64,000 nucleotides of DNA, taken from the NCBI RefSeq assembly GCF_050624435.1, contig NC_134546.1, forward strand, positions 77,665,700 through 77,729,699, written 5' to 3'. The notes beneath the pieces were generated by a model. That model was not told where the DNA came from and searched no databases. It saw nothing but the letters and a program-made list of their open reading frames with translations. This DNA is from Tenrec ecaudatus. Its lineage: Eukaryota > Chordata > Mammalia > Afrosoricida > Tenrecidae. Shown piece after piece: positions 48,132 through 60,104 of the stretch. Both the position numbers and the translations under genes were made by a program. The number at the start of each line of letters is the position of its first letter. Position 1 is the stretch's first letter.

Positions 48132-50892
48132 CCCTACAGGGACAGACTGGACTTCAGTGAGTGCTCAGGACCCTCAGTCCCAGGGCTCAGTTCCAGCACA
48201 CAGAGCAGAGAGGAGTTAGAAACTGTCTTTCTGTCAGTGTCTGGGGCTTCCTCTCTATCTTACCATTTCCCTAGAGGACTTCTCTGGAAGTGTGGGCCTG
48301 TATCAAACATTGAATTTGAAACATTTCATTGTAATATGAGGAATCATTCTTCTATTTCCAGAGATGAAATCCACACATGGTGGCACTTCATGCAGAGGGA
48401 ACAAGGCAAAGCTGAAGGACCTGTCAGCACTGATTCAAATCTGTCCCCAGTAACTAGTATTGGAAGGAGTAGATATAGGACGGTTATGATTTCCCTAAAA
48501 TTTGCTCGGTCAAGGACAGACCAGCAAGAACAGAATGGTATCCTCAAGCCACAATTGCTCATCACAGCTGTTATATGGGTCTAAAAACTAACTTGCCTAA
48601 GTCCTGTTGCCATCCTCAGCCGCTGACTGATAGTCAGGACATAAGAGGGGATGGGCTTCAGAGGACCTATTTGGGTCTCCTGGAGTAGTGTGCTACTGTG
48701 TTTGAAGCAAGGATACATGCTTTATCTTGAGTAAAACACTTCTGTACGGTTTGCCTTGTGGTGGTTATTGTATAGCCCCCCCCAAAGTATTTCTAATAGG
48801 TCAGGTTTTATACAGAATATTAATTTAAATAGCTTCATTTCCTTATTTTAATTTAAATAGAAATGAAAATCAATAAAGTTCAATGCAACTTTCACATTAT
48901 CTAATGATTTTCAGGAGACATTCAGGCACCATGTTGCAAGGAAGTTCTGTCCAAAGGAGAGATCCACGTTCTAGAACAAGGTCCTGGCCCTCAGTCCTGT
49001 ATGCATTCCTAGTTTAATCAAGGGAAGCCTGTCAGACTTAAGAGAAAGCCATCTTGGAAGAAGAGACTTCATCAATCTGGTGAGCTTTTCAGTTGGACAC
49101 TAGATAAGATCTGGAATGGGACCTTCTTCTCCATTCCATCTTTTAGTCATAGAGTCAAAAATTTAAAAAGAAAGCAAACAATAATAAACTACATATAATT
49201 TTAACCTACAATGTTTTATTCTTGTTTACCAATTAACAGAGCACAACTTGAGCAAACTGGACTGGGTTTTCCCTGGAGTCATATTTTCTATCATTTCCAC
49301 ATTTCAGAATATTGAGGTACTTAGTTCACCTTGATAAAATGACTAACAAATCTCATCCCATGGTTGGGACACTGGAAAACAATTCCCGTTCATCTGAGTT
49401 TAGAGTGTAAAATGTTGGTCCTTCATAGTTCAGTGAGTATTCATGAGCTCCTTCAGGATAAGTTTAGTAGACCTGATGGGAAGTTATGTGCAGAGGGATA
49501 ATGTCAACAGATGGCACAGAATAAGCCCCAGACCAACCACGGTCATGAAATGACCATGCGGTCACATTCAGACAGGACGGTGACTTGGACTCATGTGCAG
49601 CTACGTCGCAGTGTGGAACTTACACTGCTCAGCTAACAAGCAGCAACAGAGGCTGTGAGTGTGGAGTTGGCTGAAATGACAATGATTACTTGATACCATA
49701 CCAGTCTGCATTGGACAACGGAACTAACTCAATGATCTTGAAGTGATCAATGTCAGTGGCCTGTGCTTGTATCCTTGGATTTTGGTGAAATCTATGATTC
49801 TTTGTTGCAAAGCAGTGACATTCCTTTCTGCAAATTCTAGGCTGCAACCTTATTCTTGAATTTTCATGCTGCTTAAATATATATATCTATGTATAAATTT
49901 AAAATATTATAACAGATCAGAAAAAATGAGTGTGGCCAACCCTCATCTAGGGAAATATAAATTTTTCTTTGAGGAAGAGAAATGAGGAAGGACTATGAAT
50001 GGGAATCGGGTGTTTTAACTGCGTGTTTACAAAGAGTGCTACTGCTTCCCAAGTCAATTATATAACAGTTTACAAAATGAGTGAATCTTAGAATCTAGGG
50101 AATCAATTCAAGGTTTAGATCCCAAAGCAGTTATCAGAGTTCTGTGCCCAACGTACAAGTGAAGAGGCTGAACTGGGTTGGCAATGCTCACATTTTAGAT
50201 GGACCAGAGTCCCCTGAGAAAGGGGCATTGAAAACAGTATCTTTGGGGGTCCACTAAATTTTGAGGACTGGTTGCCTTGATGGATCTTATTTTAAACCAG
50301 AGTTAAAATAAAACCCAGCCTTTTAAGTCAAAGAGTTGAAACTTTTCTTTCATAGAGCCCAAAGTCTCAAGTTGGAAATATCTTCCCTGACTCTATGGAC
50401 CCTTGAATCTCATTATTTATGTCAAGATTGACCTCAGCTATCAAGAACTTGGAGGTGGTGTCTGTGTTATTTGTAGGAGTGCTGGAGTTGGTGATGACAA
50501 CGGCCCAAAGAAAACCCCCGAAGACATTGGGGAGGTTGATAAGAAACTGCCAGTGTGTAAAGAAGAAAAGCCATTTGCAGAGTGTGGGGGGAAGAAGACA
50601 CTCTGCTGTCCACCTGATGCTTTCAACACACTATATCCTGTCCTCTCTCTGGGGCACAGGACCTATAGGAGCCCAAGGCAGGGCAGGAGCTATGAGGGGC
50701 TGGAAGGACAGACAGTGAGTTCAGATCTGGGGCTTTCCTTTGACTTTTCCCACATACCTCTTAGGCCCAATGATCTCTCATTGTAGACTAACATGCATAA
50801 GATTCAAACAAAGAGTTACCTTCAATGGGGTCTGAAGAAAAGGGGAGTCTGTTGACCATCAGTCTCTGTTTATAAGGACAGGGCTCCCTGAC
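48132..50892. other. Intergenic, nothing recognised
   Basis: No supported gene. A 127-codon frame at 50403-50786 upstream of the next V gene has no family resemblance and is taken as chance. Confidence 0.45.
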
Positions 50893-50900
50893 ATGCAAAT
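50893..50900 (+). promoter_or_regulatory. Perfect VH octamer
   Basis: ATGCAAAT, the exact Oct-1/Oct-2 site of immunoglobulin promoters, 94 nt before the leader ATG of the IGHV4 pseudogene. Confidence 0.85.
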
Positions 50901-50993
50901 CAATCACCAGGCACCAGGTTAAAATTCCACCCTTGAGCACAGACTTCTGACAGGGCTGTGGGTCTCTTGGGAAAGCACAGCTGTGGTCTAAAT

Positions 50994-51433
50994 ATGCCAT
51001 TGTTATGTGTTCTCCTGTGTCTCGTGACACTTCCCGACGGTGAGGGTCTTACACATCAATGGGGAATCTATGGGGATGCTGTGACTGCGAATGACTGAAA
51101 GAAGAAAATTATCTTCATTTACAGGCGTCCTGTCCCTGGTACAGCTTCAGGAGTCAGGCCCAGGATTGGTGAAGCCCTCCAAGAAGCTGTCCCTCACCTG
51201 TACCATCTCTGGTGTCTCCATCACAAGCAGTGGTTACAGCTGGAACTGGATCCGCCAGACCTCTTGAAAGGGCTGCAGTGGATGGGAGAGATATATTACA
51301 ATGGTGGTACAAATTATAACCCGGCCTTCCAAAGCTGACTCTCCATCACCAGAGACACATCAAGGAATCAGTTCTCCCTGCAGCTGAGCTCCGTGACTGC
51401 TGAGGACATGGCCGTGTATTACTGTGCAAGGGG
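50994..51433 (+). pseudogene. IGHV: IGHV4-like V pseudogene with intact promoter and leader
   Basis: The leader exon 50994-51039 encodes MPLLCVLLCLVTLPD with a GTGAGG donor. The V exon starts at 51125 after 'tttacag' and reads [20 protein letters not shown], with Cys, [10 protein letters not shown] and WNWIRQ. FR2 then has TGA in place of the usual Gly codon (CAG ACC TCT TGA) and a one-base deletion in the GGCCTG of Gly-Leu. The frame recovers the family pattern (YNGGTNYNPAFQS), then has a second TGA where Arg is expected at the start of FR3. FR3 is otherwise excellent ([22 protein letters not shown]). Three lesions in an otherwise well-preserved gene indicate recent loss. Confidence 0.92.
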
Positions 51434-51473
51434 CGCAGTGAGGGGAAATCAGTGTGAGCCCCAAACACAAACC
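51434..51473 (+). other. Recombination signal of the IGHV4 pseudogene
   Basis: Heptamer CGCAGTG (one mismatch) and nonamer ACACAAACC (one mismatch) separated by 24 nt, one more than usual. Confidence 0.75.
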
Positions 51474-51619
51474 TCCCCTGCAGGGAACACATTGGGCAGC
51501 TGGGGGCATGCAGGACCCACTGAGCACAGACACATAGCCCTAGACAGGCACAGATGGATGACAGGTAGGATTTCCTGTTGGAACTAAGGCTTCCTTTCTT
51601 GTCGCACCCAGAGATAGCT

Positions 51620-51674
51620 CCTTCTTCTTCTTCTTCTTCTTCTTCTTCTTCTTCTTCTTCTTCTTCTTCTTCTT

Positions 51675-51708
<34 letters not shown>

Positions 51709-51735
51709 CTTCTTCCTCTTCCTCCTCCTCCTCTA
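51620..51735 (+). repeat. (CTT)n/(GAA)n triplet repeat
   Basis: About 28 uninterrupted CTT units (51620-51703) followed by an imperfect CTT/CCT tail. A poly-Lys minus-strand frame across it is an artefact. Confidence 0.97.
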
Positions 51736-52820
51736 AATTTTCTCCTCACTGTAGACTTTAAAGGAGGGACTAACATTCTCTGCTTGCAGAACAATATTAA
51801 AGTGATTCTGAGCCTTCATGATCATCCTTTCTGACCTGTTTCCTTCTTGAGAGACACATTATTACGGCATTCTCATCCTGTTACTCAAAATCTGTTGACA
51901 ACGAAATACAGGCATGTACAGATTCATGTGTGCAATGCATGGTTTTAACAGCCCCGAGCTCATTGCTCTATTACAGCCCAGGGGCAAGTGTCTCACGAGG
52001 TGTCTCTCTGCATCACTCCCTCTGCACTGTGGGTCGTGATTGACTATTCTTCTCTGAGAAAATAATTTCGGTGATTCTGGGGCCTAAACTTTTGATATGT
52101 CCTTAGTGATGCTTGCTGCCCATTGGCTCCCTTCAGGCAGAAACAGGGGTTCCAGGAGCAGAAGGGTCCCTGACACTGGGAACAGGTGAATTGAACGACC
52201 TGCCTGGTCGGTGGAGTCATTAGTCAGGTCATTCACTGGAGTCACGATGAAGGGAACTCACAGTCGAAGGACAGTTTTGATTCCAAAAAACAGCAATTGT
52301 GTCCCAAGTGGACGAAATCACAGACTAGTAGCTCTTTAGAATTGAGAACAGGGAAGATTTCACACACATTTTGCACGTGTGCAGGAGGACCACTCTGTGT
52401 AGAGTGTCAGCAAGATAGAGAAATACCCTGAATCAGATGGGCACACAGAGTGGCTGCAAAAAGGGTCTCAAAGTTAGAATCAAGAGGGGATGGTTCAAAC
52501 TTCAAGTTTATATATTTGTTCTATACTATAAAGAGCCATTATGAGCAAAACTGACTCAAAAGAATTTAACAACTTGTCTGATGAAGTGAGGTGCAGAAAA
52601 TTGGGTTTAATTTTGGTCAACTAGGTGTAATTACCACAGAAATATATATTACACTATTTTTAAAAATTCAGAAACTGTTAAAATTATAACATTTAAAATT
52701 CAACAAATAGATCATTAGTGATTAATTTGCAATTATATGGCTATTAAACAATCAGGGACTAAAGTGTAATAAATAATTAATAAATGATGTATACAAATAA
52801 AGATAATGTACATATCCACT
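51736..52820. other. Intergenic, nothing recognised
   Basis: V-gene 3' flank grading into AT-rich sequence; no further V, D or other gene seen. Confidence 0.45.
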
Positions 52821-52825
52821 TTTCC

Positions 52826-52930
52826 TGGTAGTGTGGTGGATTTTACATTTGGGATGCTAATGGCTAGGTTGGCAGTTGAAAACCACGAGCCAGTCCAACC
52901 GAGAAAGTTGAAACTCTAAAAAGCTTTATA
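52826..52930 (+). mobile_element. AfroSINE head, sense
   Basis: 'cctggtagtgtggtggattt' followed by 'ggctaggttggcagttgaaaa' matches the AfroSINE tRNA-like head with its B-box region. The body is eroded. Confidence 0.55.
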
Positions 52931-55900
52931 TATATTGTAAATTATATAATCAATATCCATGGAGGGGATAATATCAGAACTTCAATTGTGACATTCTGGT
53001 GTGCAGAGGCTGTGGGCGACAGTGGAAACTCAAAATTCCCTACAAGAGCTACACAGGGAATAAGCCTCTTGTGATTTCCTTCAAATCATAATTGAGAAAT
53101 GGGAATAACCTGGCGATCAGACAGACAGTATTGGAGAGACATCTATAGAAGATTAAAACGAAAAATCTGACTTGGATGGTTAAAAACTTATTTGATATCC
53201 TTTTTGGATTTATTCTGTGCTTGTTTTTAATATTTCTGTATTTTTTTCCATATAGAGGTTTCTGTTTTACTTTGTCATTGTTGGTAGCCTTTTTGACTCC
53301 TTGTTATGTCTCTATGTTTTTCAATTTATGAAATGCATAATGGGTGAATCTATAGAGGCAATAACTAGAATAAGGGTTCCCGGGTCTATGGAATGGTAGG
53401 TGGGGAATCAAGGGGAATTGATATAAAGGAGTTCAGAAAGGCAGGAAATATTTTGAAATTGATTGTGATTGTTCAACACTGCTTGATATGACTGAACTAT
53501 AGAGTGGTATGATGAATGGATTAGGTCCTAATAAAATCTTTTTAAAATGTTAAGGGATCTTAATTCTTGAACAAATGTTTTAAATATTTTTATTTTGAAT
53601 ACTTTAAAATTACTTTTATAACATTATGTCGCACATGAAAAAAGAAATCTAACATTGATATATTATATTCTATAGTTCATAATAAAATTTTCCAATTAAA
53701 AAAAGATTTACAGTGTCTTAATCTCTTAGGAGAAGTTACACTCTGTCCTAGCAGGTTACTATGGCTCAGAATTCATTTGATTTTTGGTGGTTATGAATAT
53801 TGAATTTCTTAATTTGTGTCTTATTTTTGATAGTTATCTCCATTAGTTTGTTTTCTGTGTAATGTGTTTTGTTTTATCATTTTTAATAATATTATTAAGA
53901 ACTGCTGTATTTTTTCCATTATCCTGGCATCCATCAAATTTCCTATTTATTTTAATTTTAATTATGCTATATTTTTCTGTAACATAATTTATGATATTAT
54001 TTATAATATCTTTATTAACCTATTAAGGGTTTTCATTTCAGTTCATTTCATATATGTATTTTACGGTTTGTGTTTCAATTTGAAAGGTAGATTTATAAAA
54101 ATAAACTTATTATTCCTTCCAGTTGTATTTTTCCCTTCTTTTGTAGTGTAAGGTCGTCCCAACAGCAAATTTCTGTTAAACCAATGTCTGAAGTCACCAG
54201 CAAAAGCACAGGTTACACACAGGCATTGTATGCAAGAGCACTTTGCTCACACAGAGGAGAGACAAAGCCGGCTCATCATCAGGAGTGGGTACCCATCCCC
54301 ACAGCCAGCGGTTTCACTCTGGGACCAGGGCAGGGATGGTGGTTTGAACACATCCCTTCTTTGTGCTGCAGTTGAGGAACACTGTACTCTCCTCACCAGC
54401 AAAGATAAGGAAACAGGGCTGTTCTATGAGCCGAAATCTCCTGGGAGGAAGTGAGTCTTTGTACTGCAGTTGAGGAACACTGTACTCTCCTCACCAGCAA
54501 AGATAAGGAAACAGGGCTGTTATATGAGCTGAAATCTCCAGGGCGGAAGTGAGTTGGTTTTGTTGTTGTTTTGTATATTCCATGTAATGTGCATGGCCAT
54601 CGTTTGGAGAATGTTAGCATGTGTTCAGCAGAAGCAGAGAGTGTGTTGTAGGACACCAGCTGCTACAGAATGGTTTTGGGTCCAGAACCCCTGGGAAAGT
54701 AGTCAACCTGCAAGATCCTCACGTTCAAGAAGTCAAGCTCCTACATCTGGTCCTAAAAACATCTGGGTCTCCTATGAACTCTGATAAAAACAGCATTGAA
54801 CTTAGATTGCCTGCTTCCTCCATTTCCAATTCTACTTCCCCATCCCTTGTCCTATGGTTTATCTATTCACTTTTCAATATGCTACAAGTATACAATAATG
54901 TATGGCTAGTGCTCTTGTTTTAAGAGTGATTTGTATCGCCATTAAACAAATAATATATTCAATATAGACTTTACTTATTCCATTGATAATGCTTTTTTAA
55001 AATTTCAAGTTTCTGGCTTATATCAAAAGCTCTTTACATTTTCAATATTTTAAAGAATTTTTTGAAATGTTGTACCCACAGATTTCCATCAGTTTCTTAC
55101 TATGTGTGAACAAATATATGTCTTTATTTTAAACTTATTTTTCTCATGGTACATATATGTGCAAAATTTTTTCCAACATTCTTTTCATGCATAATTCAGT
55201 GGCATTAGATTTATCATTGTTTCAACGATTATCCACATCTGTTAATTTCCTGTCACACTTAACAGAATTTGAGAAAAGAACTCCGACTTAACCTTTCCAC
55301 ATTTTAACATGGAATAAATCACTCTATAAATTTCTTGTTTCAATTGTTCTGAATAGAATTCTGATTTAAGTACTTTTCCTCTTCCTCTGGAAAGAAAGCA
55401 GCGTAAACTCTGTTCAATGCCCTCATTGTTTTTCAGCTAGATTTTTGAAAATCAGAATTTTATTGTAGCATATCTCTCAATCTCAATATAAATATCTATA
55501 TATCATACTTCCTTCAACCGGAACCAAGTCAGAATGTTTGCAACTTGTAGCACTCGATGTGTCCAAAGTTGTTCACAGTGGTGAGGGAGCGTCAGTGTGA
55601 GGCCAGGCATAAAAGCAGTGTCATGGAGAAAGTTGACCTGCACGGTTGCTAAACATCCACCAGCTCTGGACCAAGAAAAGAAAGAAGTGAGACAGGAGCC
55701 TGGGTAAGGACTGCAGTGTCTGGTCAGCTAGAACTGCTATGCTGACCACTATGGTAGCTCTATTGCCTGATGAGACAACTTCAGGTAACACTCCTGACAA
55801 TAGTGTGGAAGTTTAGGACCAGAACACACAGAAGTTGGAAGACAGTGTAAGCCCAGGAAACACCTATCCTGTATGTGATGGGATGCTGTCAGCAGGGGGC

Positions 55901-56432
55901 TCTTTGAAGACACTGAGCCCCAAACCCTCTCTTGTTACTAATTCATGGAGGAAAACTGAGCTTCTTCTTATTTGTGTGGTTTACTTTAGCCTCACACATA
56001 TCCCTGTTGTTAGGAAACTTTTTTATTCCAACTCTAAATATAGAAGATAACATTGAAGTATCTTTTACTTCTTTCAAAATATTGTGAAACATAATAGGGG
56101 AAAGAAGAATTTGGGATGACATACACTTGTTTCCCTGTGTGCTCAGATGTATGATAAGATTCAGGTTGACCTGGTCTTGATTCCAAACATGGTGAGGATA
56201 AAGATTGTCTTTAATTTCAATAGATCATTTGGGAACTTTTGATGGGAATGGACATAAAGTTATAGTGAACATGAAGTCTGCACAGATGTTCATATGATTG
56301 GGAGAGTGAAGACCTCAGAGAAAAGGCTGTGTTCTCCCAAGGAGTCCACTAGCATCGCTTTACTAGTCTGAGTCCCAGAGATATGGGCTCCATTCAGCCC
56401 TTTCCACCTTTACATAAAAGGGCACCTCCCAC
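52931..56432. other. AT-rich intergenic stretch with one small tandem duplication
   Basis: No supported gene. Very AT-rich at 53200-54150 and 54900-55500. It includes the 98-bp tandem duplication listed separately. Confidence 0.45.
54360..54555 (+). repeat. 98-bp tandem duplication
   Basis: Two copies, starting at 54360 and 54458, share 'gcagttgaggaacactgtac', 'cagcaaagataaggaaacag' and 'gaaatctcc..gg.ggaagtgagt' with only a few differences, so the event is recent. Confidence 0.92.
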
Positions 56433-56440
56433 ATGCAAAT
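56433..56440 (+). promoter_or_regulatory. Perfect VH octamer
   Basis: ATGCAAAT, 94 nt upstream of the ATG at 56534. Same spacing as in the IGHV4 pseudogene promoter. Confidence 0.88.
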
Positions 56441-56533
56441 ACCAGTCCCATGAAATCACAGCATGCATATACTTAAATTCATATTCCTTCTCACCTTAGA
56501 GAGCATTTTCTGGATGTCATGAATCTTAGCCAC

Positions 56534-56971
56534 ATGAACGTGAATTGTGTGTGGGGTTTCCTCTGTCTGATGGCGACTCTGGGAGGTGAGTGTTTCAGGG
56601 ATCCATACATGAAGTCAAGGATGCAGCATCTGAGACGATGACTCTCTGTGTTTCTCTTTATCCCCAGGTGTCCTGTCCCAGGTGCAGCTACAAGAGTCAG
56701 GCCCTGGACTGGTGAAGCCTTCACAAACCCTGTCCATCACCTGTGCTGTCTCTGGATTCTCTTTAACCAGCTATCATGCACACTGGATCCACCAGGCTGC
56801 AGGAAAGGGACTGGAGTGGGTTGGTGTAATATATCCTGGTGGGAGCACAAGGTATAATCCAGCTCTCCAATCCCGGGTCAGCATCACCAGGGACACCTCC
56901 AAGGGCGAAGTTTATTTAAAACTGAGCTCCGTGAATCCTGAGGACACAGCCGTGTATTACTGTGCTAGAGA
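56534..56971 (+). CDS. IGHV: Clan-II (IGHV4/IGHV2-like) immunoglobulin heavy variable gene, intact
   Basis: Leader exon 56534-56585 ([17 protein letters not shown], donor gtgagt), an 82-bp intron, V exon 56668-56971 after 'tccccag'. An in-frame ATG at 56519 would lengthen the leader by five residues; the 56534 start matches usual leader length. The mature part begins [20 protein letters not shown], with the first Cys, [31 protein letters not shown] and TAVYYCAR. The CDR1 recalls IGHV2, the FR1 and FR3 IGHV4. Oddity: FR2 reads WIHQ, with His for the nearly invariant Arg after WI/WV. Open frame, sound splice sites, octamer and recombination signal indicate function. Confidence 0.93.
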
Positions 56972-57010
56972 CACGGTGATGGGAAGTCACTGTGAGCCCA
57001 GACACAAACC
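56972..57010 (+). other. Recombination signal of the clan-II V gene
   Basis: Heptamer CACGGTG (one mismatch), 23-nt spacer, nonamer ACACAAACC (one mismatch). Confidence 0.85.
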
Positions 57011-57297
57011 TTAGTACATCAGGTCATGGGTTCAGCAGATGTGAAAGAGACAAGTCAGTGATGTTTTCCTCTCAGAAGCTGTGGTTTCCCCACCTTGTCA
57101 GCACCTCTCTAGGGACCACCAAGCACAGACTCTAGGGAACCTTCATTTATCTGAACCTGCCTTCTTTTCAGTGGAGTGGGGTTTCTCTGTTTTACCATTT
57201 ATCCAAAGGCAGACTTCAAAGTAATAGGTATCAATGAAATCTCAGTTTACAATTCAGGGTACAAATTATTGCTGTTTGTTGTTAAAGTTAGAAATAT

Positions 57298-57478
57298 TAA
57301 AAAAACAAACAAACCGCAAACTCACTGCCATTGGGTTGATGACAATTAATAGTGATGCCCCTGTGGGTTTCTGGGATTCTGACTGCTTATGGAAGTAGAA
57401 AGTCCTATCTTTCTTCTTCAGAGTGGGCACTGGCAAGCAGATCTCAACCCAACACATAACCACTATGCCACCAATCTC
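57298..57478 (-). mobile_element. AfroSINE, antisense
   Basis: A-rich start, 'ctcactgccattgggttgat', central 'gtgggtttctgggattctga', and 'cataaccactatgccacca', the reverse complement of the AfroSINE head. Confidence 0.75.
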
Positions 57479-57489
57479 ATTATAAAAAT

Positions 57490-57822
57490 TTTAATGCGAA
57501 AGGGGGAACCGATTACAAGGATCTACATGTGACCTCCTCCCTGGGGGTTGGACAACAGAAAAGGGGGTGAAGGGAGACGCCAGATAGGGAAAGATATGAC
57601 AAAATAATAATTTATAAATTATCAAGGGCTCATGAGGGAGGGGGGAGCGGGTAAGGAGGGGAAAATGAGGACCTGATGCAAAGGGCTTAAGTGGAGAGCC
57701 AATGCTTTGAAAATGATTAGAGCAAATAATGTACAGATGATCTTTATACAATTGATGTATGCATATGTATGGATTGTGATAAGAGTTGTATGAGTCCCTA
57801 ATAAAATGTAAAAATAAAAAAG
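57490..57822 (+). mobile_element. Family T retroposon 3' end, sense
   Basis: Runs from 'gggggaaccgattacaagg' to 'agagttgtatgagtcccta' with AATAAA and an A-rich tail (aaaaataaaaaa) at the end. The best-preserved 3' terminus of the family in the window. Confidence 0.85.
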
Positions 57823-57959
57823 CCACAAAAATTTTAATGCAGGAAAAAATTCTCATATGAGCTCTAAATTTTCTCCAAGCCATCAGATAGATGTTCAATG
57901 TTTTCATTCCAGTCAATACAAATGTATGTTTATGTAATAATTTTAACTTTGAATTACCT

Positions 57960-58370
57960 AAATAATATTGATATGTTGTTAGCTACCCTTGAGTTGGCTT
58001 CGACTCCCAGAGAACCCATGAAATACTGCCCGGAAGTGCACTATGCTCAGAATCATTCCTCTCTTTGGACTCATCATTGCAGCCTTTGTGACAATTTATC
58101 TCCTGGAAAGACTCTCTTTGTCATTGACAGTCTAATTTACCAAGCACTAAGGCATTCTCCAGGTGTGGTCCTCCTAATGACATGCTCAAATAAGGGAGAT
58201 AAAGTCGTACTTGAATGCTTTCAAGAAGCATCTGATGTGTGCTTATTTCAAGACAGACCTGCTTGTCCTGCAGGCAGCCCCATGATACAGTTAATATTAT
58301 TCTCTAACACCATAACCCAAGTGCATCAATTCTTCTTTGATATTTCTTATAGGATTTTAGACCATTATTA
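57960..58370 (-). mobile_element. RTE-type LINE fragment, antisense
   Basis: Contains 'gagttggcttcgactcccag', 'aaatactgcccgga', 'tcattgcagcc' and 'gcatcaattcttctttgat' in the order seen in antisense afrotherian RTE 3' regions. The 157-codon frame over it is not a gene. Confidence 0.6.
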
Positions 58371-58615
58371 GAGTCGCTCTTAGTTATTACAACCTCAGCA
58401 GCTGTTTCTGACATTACAGATTGTGTCCAGAAAACACACAATAAATAGGACAGCATATTCTCCATATACTATAATAAATACCCAAGGAGCAAAAAATAGC
58501 AGTAGCACTGACGATGAAATCTATATGACGTCTTAACACTGCTCAACATGAAGAGAAATGTTCATCTTCAGAATATAAAGGTCGATGCATGTAAGTTATA
58601 CTCAGGAGAACCTGG

Positions 58616-58735
58616 ACCACAAAAGTATATGGCACAATGATCAAATGCTCAAATTTTAGCCAAAAAGTTGGCAGTTCAAAAACACTCAGTGACTCTGTTG
58701 GTTAAAGACCTGATAACTTTTCCCGTCAGTATTTC
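58616..58735 (+). mobile_element. AfroSINE head, sense
   Basis: 'aatgctcaaatttta', then 'agccaaaaagttggcagttc', the B-box-bearing part of the AfroSINE, with decayed flanks. Confidence 0.5.
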
Positions 58736-58989
58736 AGAAAAGAAAATAATATTCAGACAGTTCTTCTCTTTCATGTTAGAGAAGAGAACATTGGATGCTT
58801 AAAGTTCTATAAATATGCAGACAAGACATTGACTATCAATAATTATCCAAGACACAGTGAACGTCAACATAAGAGCAATTATAATGACAGTATAGTCTGT
58901 TGCATATTTCCCTTTCCTAGGTGTGTTTTCCTGCATAAAACATATACCATTTCCCTAGCACTGTTATTCAATATAGGAAGAATGTTGTG

Positions 58990-59440
58990 TATTTTGATTT
59001 ATTTTTTATTATGCTAAGTGCCACAGAGTCAGTTCCAATTCGCAGTGATTCAAAGTACAACAGAACTAAGCAATGTCTCCCTCAGCACCATAATCACAAT
59101 GAAAACTTGAGCTCATTGCTACAGCCACTGTGCCAATCCACCTCATCATGTGCCTTACTTTTCATTAATCTTCTACTTTATCATGGATGATATCTTTGTC
59201 AAGGGACTGGTATCATAACTTCACATGGAACAAAGTCTCACAATCCTTGATTCTAAGGAACTCGCTGGCTGTACTCCCTTCAAAACAGATCTGTTTTATT
59301 GCCAACCCATCCCACAGTGGTTTCATCATTCTTTTTCAACACCATCACTCAAAGGCAATTATTTTTTCTATGGCCTTCCTTATTCATAGGCCAGAGTTCA
59401 TATGTGTATAATAATATTGAAAATATCATGACTTGGCTTC
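58990..59440 (-). mobile_element. RTE-type LINE fragment, antisense
   Basis: 'gccacagagtcagttccaat', 'gctacagccactgtgccaat', 'cagatctgttttattgcc', 'atggccttccttattcatag'. Collinear with the copies at 57.96 and 63.4 kb. Confidence 0.6.
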
Positions 59441-59474
59441 TGAAAGTGGTTTTTAAGAAACCCGGTAATAAGGG

Positions 59475-59680
59475 CCTGTTGATGGTGCTGTGGGATGAGA
59501 TTAGGTTGCTCATCACAAGGTCAGGGATCAAACCAGACAAGGGGTCCTCCTGCGTAAGGTGAAGTTCTGTATTTCTGTAAATAATTACAGTTAGAAAAAG
59601 CCTAAGGATCAGTCCTAACCAGTCTTATAGGGTTCCTATGAGTCAGAATAGATGCACTCACAGTGAGTTTGGTTTTGGAG
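59475..59680 (+). mobile_element. AfroSINE, sense
   Basis: 'ggcctgttgatggtgctgtg' head, 'ggtcagggatcaaaccag' B-box region, and 'cctatgagtcagaatagatg' body followed by 'gtttggttttgg' tail. Near full length. Confidence 0.78.
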
Positions 59681-60104
59681 GAAGATCTTGTTTGCTTCCT
59701 AGCTCAGGTGTTTGCTTTCTTGGTTTTCCCTCAGTGTAGAAGAATATCTAGTGTGCTTCTAGCTCTTGGACCTAACAAAGAATAAATGAATTAGTGGATC
59801 CATATGTTCACATCAAACAAATATTGGAGTCTAAGGAGCTTACTAATTCAAGGCATACTTGTGAGTCACATCAATCCCATCTCTGTCATCCAACTTGTTT
59901 CAAAAACCAGCTCTGGAGAGACTTTCTTGTGGAGCTGTGGTGCCTGTGCATTATCACTCTGTTCATAGTCCCCACCTCTTATAACAGCCAGTAACACTCC
60001 AAGGAAATGCCTGTTGCCGTTTCTTACTCAATGAGACCACCACCATCACGACCCTGTAATCGGGATTCTAGAGCCTTCTGAGTCAGGGAGCCTTTGATAG
60101 AGAA

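Noticed and set aside
50403-50786. 127-codon frame upstream of the IGHV4 pseudogene
   Set aside because: No homology, no splice or promoter context, and it ends before the V octamer.
51540-51794. 84-codon minus-strand frame with a poly-Lys run
   Set aside because: It is the CTT triplet repeat read on the other strand.
57898-58371. 157-codon plus-strand frame
   Set aside because: It lies antisense in an RTE fragment.
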